This document shows positions 60,430 through 64,000 of a DNA stretch of 64,000 bases, in pieces; positions within the stretch are counted from its first letter, which is position 1, and each line of letters opens with the position of its first letter. Made by a program: the position numbers and the translations under genes. Source of the stretch: JAJPHW01 sp963799065 (GTDB taxonomy: Bacteria; Acidobacteriota; Terriglobia; Terriglobales; Acidobacteriaceae); NCBI GenBank assembly GCA_963799065.1, contig CAWCVJ010000001.1, positions 1,426,001-1,490,000 on the forward strand, given 5' to 3'. Below the pieces are notes generated by a model, which was given only the letters and a program-made list of their open reading frames with translations, did no database searches and was not told the DNA's origin.

Positions 60430-61791
60430 ATGACGGTCACGACTCCAACTCCGGTGCAGACGGCGCAGCTGAAATGCATCGCTTGCGGAGCGCTTCGCGC
60501 CGAGTCAGGGCAGAACTTTCGCTGCCCAGAGTGCGGCGATCTGTTCGAGATTGTCTATCCTGCGTGGAAAGATGCCCGTCCTGATGCGAACGCGGTGAAA
60601 CAACTCTGGCGGCAGCGGCGTCTTTCATCGGATCCGCTGGATCAGAGCGGTGTTTGGCGCTTCCGTGAGATGCTGCCCGCGCTTCGCGATGAAAGAAGTG
60701 TCATCACGCTGCGGGAAGGGAACACGCCGCTGTACACGCTGCCCAATTGTTCGCGGCGTCTGGGCCTGCCGAACCTGTTCGCCAAGCATCAGGGGATGAA
60801 TCCGACGGCGTCGTTCAAAGACACGGGGATGACGGTGGCGTCGTCCTTCGCGCGCGAAGCTGGACTCAAGTGGGTGGCTTGCGCTTCCACGGGCAATACG
60901 TCAGCCTCGATGGCAGCCTACGCGGCCCGCGGCGGTCTACGCAGCCTCGTGCTGATCCCGGAAGGTAAAATTTCCTGGAGCAAGCTGTCGCAGTCGCTCG
61001 ACTACGGCGCCGTCACTTGCCAGCTCAAAACCGACTTTGACGGATGCGTGCGTGTGCTCAGCGAAATCGTACAGCGCATGCCGGTATATTTGCTGAACTC
61101 GGTGAATCCCTATCGCCTTGAAGGACAAAAAACCGCAGCCGTCGAGTTGCTGGAGCAGTTTGATTGGCAGGTGCCCGATCACATCGTCGTGCCCGGCGGA
61201 AACCTAGGCAATTCGTCCGCGCTCGGCAAGGCGTGTCTCGAATTGAAAGAGTTGGGCTTGATTTCGTCATTGCCGAAAATATCCATCATCCAGGCAGAGG
61301 GCGCGAATCCGTTATTTCGTGCGATGCGAGACAATGGCGGCAAAGATCTGACCCCGGTTCATGCAGAAACCATGGCAACTGCGATTCGCATCGGAAATCC
61401 AGCATCGTGGAAGAAAGCTGTGCGAATTTTGCGAGCGACCGGCGGTACTGTCGAGCAAGTCACCGAAGCCGAAATTGCTCTGGCGAAGGCCGAGATCGGC
61501 GCGGAGGGAATCGGCTGCGAACCCGCATCCGCCGTCACGTTAGCGGGACTGAAGAAGCTCGTTGCCAGCAAATTTGTGAAGCCCTCCGAATCGGTCGTGC
61601 TGATCTTAACCGGACACGTCCTCAAAGATCCAGACTTCACGCTTGCCTTCCATCGCGATCATTTATTTGCCAGCGAGGCCGGGTCGGAAATGTCGGCGCA
61701 ACTCGATCCGCTGCGCCGGGAACCGATTGTCGTCGATGCGACTTCGGACGCGGTCATCCAGACTCTTCGACGTTTCGACGCGAGCCTCTAG
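60430..61791 (+). CDS. thrC: Threonine synthase
   Basis: This 453-residue PLP enzyme converts O-phosphohomoserine to threonine. It has the N-terminal zinc ribbon (C16xxC19 and C32xxC35) often seen in archaeal and bacterial ThrC. Lys130 in ASFKDTGM is the PLP lysine; ASTGNTSASMAAYAARG forms the phosphate site and VVPGGNLGNSSALGK a further PLP motif. Length is normal. It precedes the homoserine kinase gene by eight bases, an operon of the last two steps of threonine synthesis. Confidence 0.95.
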   Translation: MTVTTPTPVQTAQLKCIACGALRAESGQNFRCPECGDLFEIVYPAWKDARPDANAVKQLWRQRRLSSDPLDQSGVWRFREMLPALRDERSVITLREGNTPLYTLPNCSRRLGLPNLFAKHQGMNPTASFKDTGMTVASSFAREAGLKWVACASTGNTSASMAAYAARGGLRSLVLIPEGKISWSKLSQSLDYGAVTCQLKTDFDGCVRVLSEIVQRMPVYLLNSVNPYRLEGQKTAAVELLEQFDWQVPDHIVVPGGNLGNSSALGKACLELKELGLISSLPKISIIQAEGANPLFRAMRDNGGKDLTPVHAETMATAIRIGNPASWKKAVRILRATGGTVEQVTEAEIALAKAEIGAEGIGCEPASAVTLAGLKKLVASKFVKPSESVVLILTGHVLKDPDFTLAFHRDHLFASEAGSEMSAQLDPLRREPIVVDATSDAVIQTLRRFDASL

Positions 61792-61799
61792 TCCCAGTC

Positions 61800-62711
61800 A
61801 TGCCAGCCAAGACTTTTGACATTACGCTTCCCGCAACTTCCGCGAACCTCGGCCCAGCATTCGACGCAGCTGCCTTGGCGCTGAATCTGACCATTCGCGT
61901 TCGCGCTTGCGAGGCGGCGGAGTTTTCCATTCATGCCGAAGGCCGAGACTCGGACGTCTGCGGAAACGTCGAGCGCAACTTGATTCTGGATACTTATGGA
62001 GAGGTGATGCGAGCCGAGGGTCTAACTGCGACTCCACTTGCCCTCGAAATTCACAACGAAATGCCGATCGGGAAAGGTTGCGGATCGTCGGCGGCTGCGC
62101 GGTTAGCCGGTATCGCCCTCGCTTTGCGCTTTGGCGACCTGGATTGGGACCGCAATCGAATCATCGACGAAGCCGCGCGGCGTGAGCATCATCCCGACAA
62201 TGCGGCGGCTTGCTGGATGGGCGGTCTGACCGTCGCACGGATGTCGAAGGATGGCGGGACACAAGTTGCAACGTTCACTCCAAAGCACGACTGGCCGCTT
62301 CTGTTGGCGATTCCAGCGACGCCCCTAGCTACGGAAGACGCCCGCAGCGTCTTGCCCGATCGGTACAGTCGCGCTGATGCGGTGGCGAATATTCAGAACT
62401 CATTGCTTCTGATCGCCGCTTTCACACAGGATCGGCGCGACCTGCTGCGTTTAGCTTTGGACGATAGGATTCATCAGCCGTATCGTGCAGCTCTGTGTCC
62501 GCTTCTGCCAGCGATTGCGTTTTTGTCGGAAGACTCGGGATTGATGGGGACGGCGCTTAGCGGAGCGGGACCCGCGGTGCTTGCATTCATCAGTCCCGAC
62601 GTTTCGGCGGAGGAAACCTTACACGTGGTAGCGGAGCGCTTAGCGAAGCAAGACCTGGCCGCGGAATTACTGCTGACGAAGGTTTACACGACCAGTGTAG
62701 GAGGCTTTTAG
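61800..62711 (+). CDS. thrB: Homoserine kinase
   Basis: This 303-residue GHMP kinase starts at the ATG at 61800, eight bases after the thrC stop; a longer frame upstream only overlaps thrC. The pattern FDITLPATSANLGPAFDAAALALNL opens the fold, the ATP motif is PIGKGCGSSAAARLAG and the C-terminal motif is GTALSGAGPAVLAF. It phosphorylates homoserine to feed ThrC. Its stop overlaps the stop of the convergent small gene by four bases. Confidence 0.95.
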   Translation: MPAKTFDITLPATSANLGPAFDAAALALNLTIRVRACEAAEFSIHAEGRDSDVCGNVERNLILDTYGEVMRAEGLTATPLALEIHNEMPIGKGCGSSAAARLAGIALALRFGDLDWDRNRIIDEAARREHHPDNAAACWMGGLTVARMSKDGGTQVATFTPKHDWPLLLAIPATPLATEDARSVLPDRYSRADAVANIQNSLLLIAAFTQDRRDLLRLALDDRIHQPYRAALCPLLPAIAFLSEDSGLMGTALSGAGPAVLAFISPDVSAEETLHVVAERLAKQDLAAELLLTKVYTTSVGGF

Positions 62712-62953
62712 TCCGAGGTTGTGGGATGGCTAGGAAGCTGGCTCTTCCAGATGCACAAGAGATGTTGTTCGAAGCTCAACGTCGGATTGCGAGCATAGCG
62801 TTCCGGGTAAGATGTAAGCGCCTGCAAGAAGCTCTCGACTTCATTCTCCGCCCGTTGTTCCTTTGAAGACGTTGTTCCACTGGTCGCAACGCCGCTGGTA
62901 GCTGTCATGGAAACCCCCGCCCGATCTTTACTTTCGGTTAGGTTAGATGTCAT
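62708..62953 (-). CDS. Small conserved-looking protein of unknown function
   Basis: This 81-residue protein starts at 62953 (MTSNLTESKD). The first half is Thr/Ser-rich and probably disordered; the second half is a short helical domain (ENEVESFLQALTSYPERYARNPTLSFEQHL). The tail-to-tail stop overlap with thrB (four bases) suggests a real gene. Function unknown. Confidence 0.5.
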   Translation of the reverse strand: MTSNLTESKDRAGVSMTATSGVATSGTTSSKEQRAENEVESFLQALTSYPERYARNPTLSFEQHLLCIWKSQLPSHPTTSD

Positions 62954-63060
62954 TGCCCAACTAGTGAATAGCACTTTCGTGCCACTGAAATAGAGTAGTC
63001 AGTCCCTATTTTCGCGAAGCTGTGCAAAACTCGGGACGAACTCATTCGAGGGCATCTCCT

Positions 63061-64000
63061 TCAACTGGTCCGCGACGAGTGATCGCTCGACGGGCCCGCA
63101 CTCCTCTGGAAGTAAGGCGGAAAAGGCCACTCACGCCCGCGCCAGGCTCGGAAAAGATAAACCATCAGACCGGCTACCAGAATCGCCAGCGCAAAACGAA
63201 TCTCCCGCAAGAAATGTTTTCGTGAAAACAGGATGAATAAAAATCCACCGATGGCCAGAAGCGCCGGAGCGGGGTATAGCCACATTCGGAAGGGTCGCGG
63301 CAAATCAGGCTGACGAACTCGCAGAATCATCAATCCGATTGCTTGTAGGAGAAACTGTAGAAGTAAGCGGATCACGACCAAAGCCGCGATCACCTCCGCC
63401 AGGGAAAAGAAACAAGCGACAATGGTCACCGAAGCCAGCGCGATCAGTGAGACGTAGGGGAACCGTCCGTCGGGATGCACTCGAGCCATGGCGCGAAAGT
63501 AGTTTCCATCCAAGGCCGCAGCATAGGGTACGCGCGAGTAGCCGAGCATCAGCGAAAAGACCGACCCGAATGCCGCCAAAATGATTAGGGCGCTAGCCAG
63601 TTTCGCAGCCCATGGACCGTAAACTTTCTCCATGAATATTGAAACCACGTTGAAACCGCCCGCGGCATGAGGCTGCATCATCTCTCGCCACGATACGACC
63701 CCGAGGATGCCGATGTTCATGACAAGGTATAAGCCGGCCACCACGAGGATCGAGAGCAGCATCGCACGGGGAATGGTCTTCGACGGCGTGCGCACTTCAT
63801 CGCCTAGAAAACTTACGTTGTAATAACCCCAATAGTCGTAGGTGGCAATCAGCATGGCCGACCCGAGGCCCAGAAAGAATTCTCGGGACACGGCAAATGC
63901 TCCGGGCGGAAAGTCGAAAGCTAGCTTTGCCTGGAAGTGAGTCAGGCCGGCGAAAATAGTCCAGGCGACGGTTGCCATCACCGCGATCCACAAAATCCCG
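63061..64000 (-). CDS. APC-family amino-acid permease (C-terminal part)
   Basis: This leftward gene enters from the right edge, so its start lies outside the window. The visible 313 or so residues have at least seven membrane helices. They carry the motif FLGDEVRTPSKTIPRAML of amino-acid permeases (the region after helix 6) and FGSVFSLMLGYSRVPYAAALDGNYFRAMARVHPDGRFPYVSL. It imports amino acids with protons or by exchange. The first ATG-like codon visible (a TTG near 63993) is inside the gene and not the start. Confidence 0.88.
   Translation of the reverse strand, partial: GILWIAVMATVAWTIFAGLTHFQAKLAFDFPPGAFAVSREFFLGLGSAMLIATYDYWGYYNVSFLGDEVRTPSKTIPRAMLLSILVVAGLYLVMNIGILGVVSWREMMQPHAAGGFNVVSIFMEKVYGPWAAKLASALIILAAFGSVFSLMLGYSRVPYAAALDGNYFRAMARVHPDGRFPYVSLIALASVTIVACFFSLAEVIAALVVIRLLLQFLLQAIGLMILRVRQPDLPRPFRMWLYPAPALLAIGGFLFILFSRKHFLREIRFALAILVAGLMVYLFRAWRGREWPFPPYFQRSAGPSSDHSSRTS

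Noticed and set aside
61164..61799. Extended N-terminus of homoserine kinase
   Set aside because: It overlaps thrC out of frame and is Arg-rich nonsense; thrB starts at 61800.
1..64000. CRISPR arrays, prophage, rRNA and integrases
   Set aside because: No regularly spaced direct repeats, phage structural genes, rRNA or tyrosine/serine recombinases were seen.

Overview
The window looks like chromosomal DNA from an uncultured or soil Acidobacteriota bacterium, most likely from the Koribacter/Sulfotelmatobacter side of the phylum. This is inferred from content, not measured. The clues are a very large Oar-type TonB-dependent receptor with an N-terminal carboxypeptidase-regulatory domain, many secreted glycosidases, a DUF3617 protein, a patatin/BamA fusion, lpxD (so a Gram-negative envelope), a GIDE/LemA pair, and REP elements with their tyrosine transposase. 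Coding density is high. Start/stop overlaps of the ATGA, TAATG, TGATG, GTGA and TTGA kinds are frequent.

Region 1 (1-16.3 kb) is a carbohydrate-use locus. Two secreted glycosidases run leftward (an alpha/alpha-six-barrel debranching-type enzyme and the start of a GH13 enzyme). Diverging from them are a TonB-dependent receptor, an unknown exported protein, a Tat-exported GH51 alpha-L-arabinofuranosidase, a LacI-type regulator, a complete ribose/arabinose-type ABC importer and a fucose/arabinose-isomerase-like enzyme. A palindrome with a central CG, of the form LacI proteins bind, lies in the divergent promoter region. A simple reading is that arabinose-containing polymers are bound, cut outside the cytoplasm, imported as monosaccharide and isomerised. 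No sugar kinase is present in the window. A perfect 12-bp hairpin terminator closes the cluster after a small NTF2-like lipoprotein.

Region 2 (16.4-31.7 kb) holds a lone receiver protein, a secreted GH130 enzyme coupled to an M20 dipeptidase, tRNA-Gly(CCC), a DUF3617 protein, an M28 peptidase, a DinB protein diverging from a free-methionine-sulfoxide-reductase-like GAF protein, a Crp/Fnr regulator, a TolC-EmrA-EmrB drug-efflux operon, a cytidylate-kinase-like protein and a COG4529-type FAD/NAD(P) protein.

Region 3 (31.7-43.2 kb) is rich in unusual signalling architectures: a TPR-GAF protein with a degenerate GGDEF domain, a membrane GIDE protein next to LemA, a HEAT-repeat/PilZ protein, a solitary antitoxin-like gene and a CHAD domain fused to a Ppx/GppA-type HD domain. 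Housekeeping genes among them include cspA, a NUDIX ADP-sugar hydrolase and a DUF2520 Rossmann protein.

Region 4 (43.3-56.3 kb) is DNA repair and envelope: an MmcB-like PD-(D/E)XK nuclease tail-to-tail with recR-ybaB-dnaX, a STAS protein, an AhpD-like protein, lpxD, a patatin-type outer-membrane phospholipase, an MscS-type channel paired with a PD40 propeller, an orphan ribbon-helix-helix antitoxin and uvrC.

Region 5 (56.3-64 kb) is an accessory pocket. A RAYT (REP-associated tyrosine transposase) is tightly bracketed by five copies of one REP family, followed by a HEPN-type protein and a small membrane protein. Core metabolism then resumes: an atypical SDR without the canonical Tyr/Lys, a cupin with a basic tail, thrC-thrB, a small conserved-looking ORF and an amino-acid permease cut by the window end. 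The strongest candidates for new biology are the REP/RAYT island with its neighbouring HEPN gene, the CHAD-HD fusion, the GIDE-LemA pair and the unknown exported protein in the arabinose locus.
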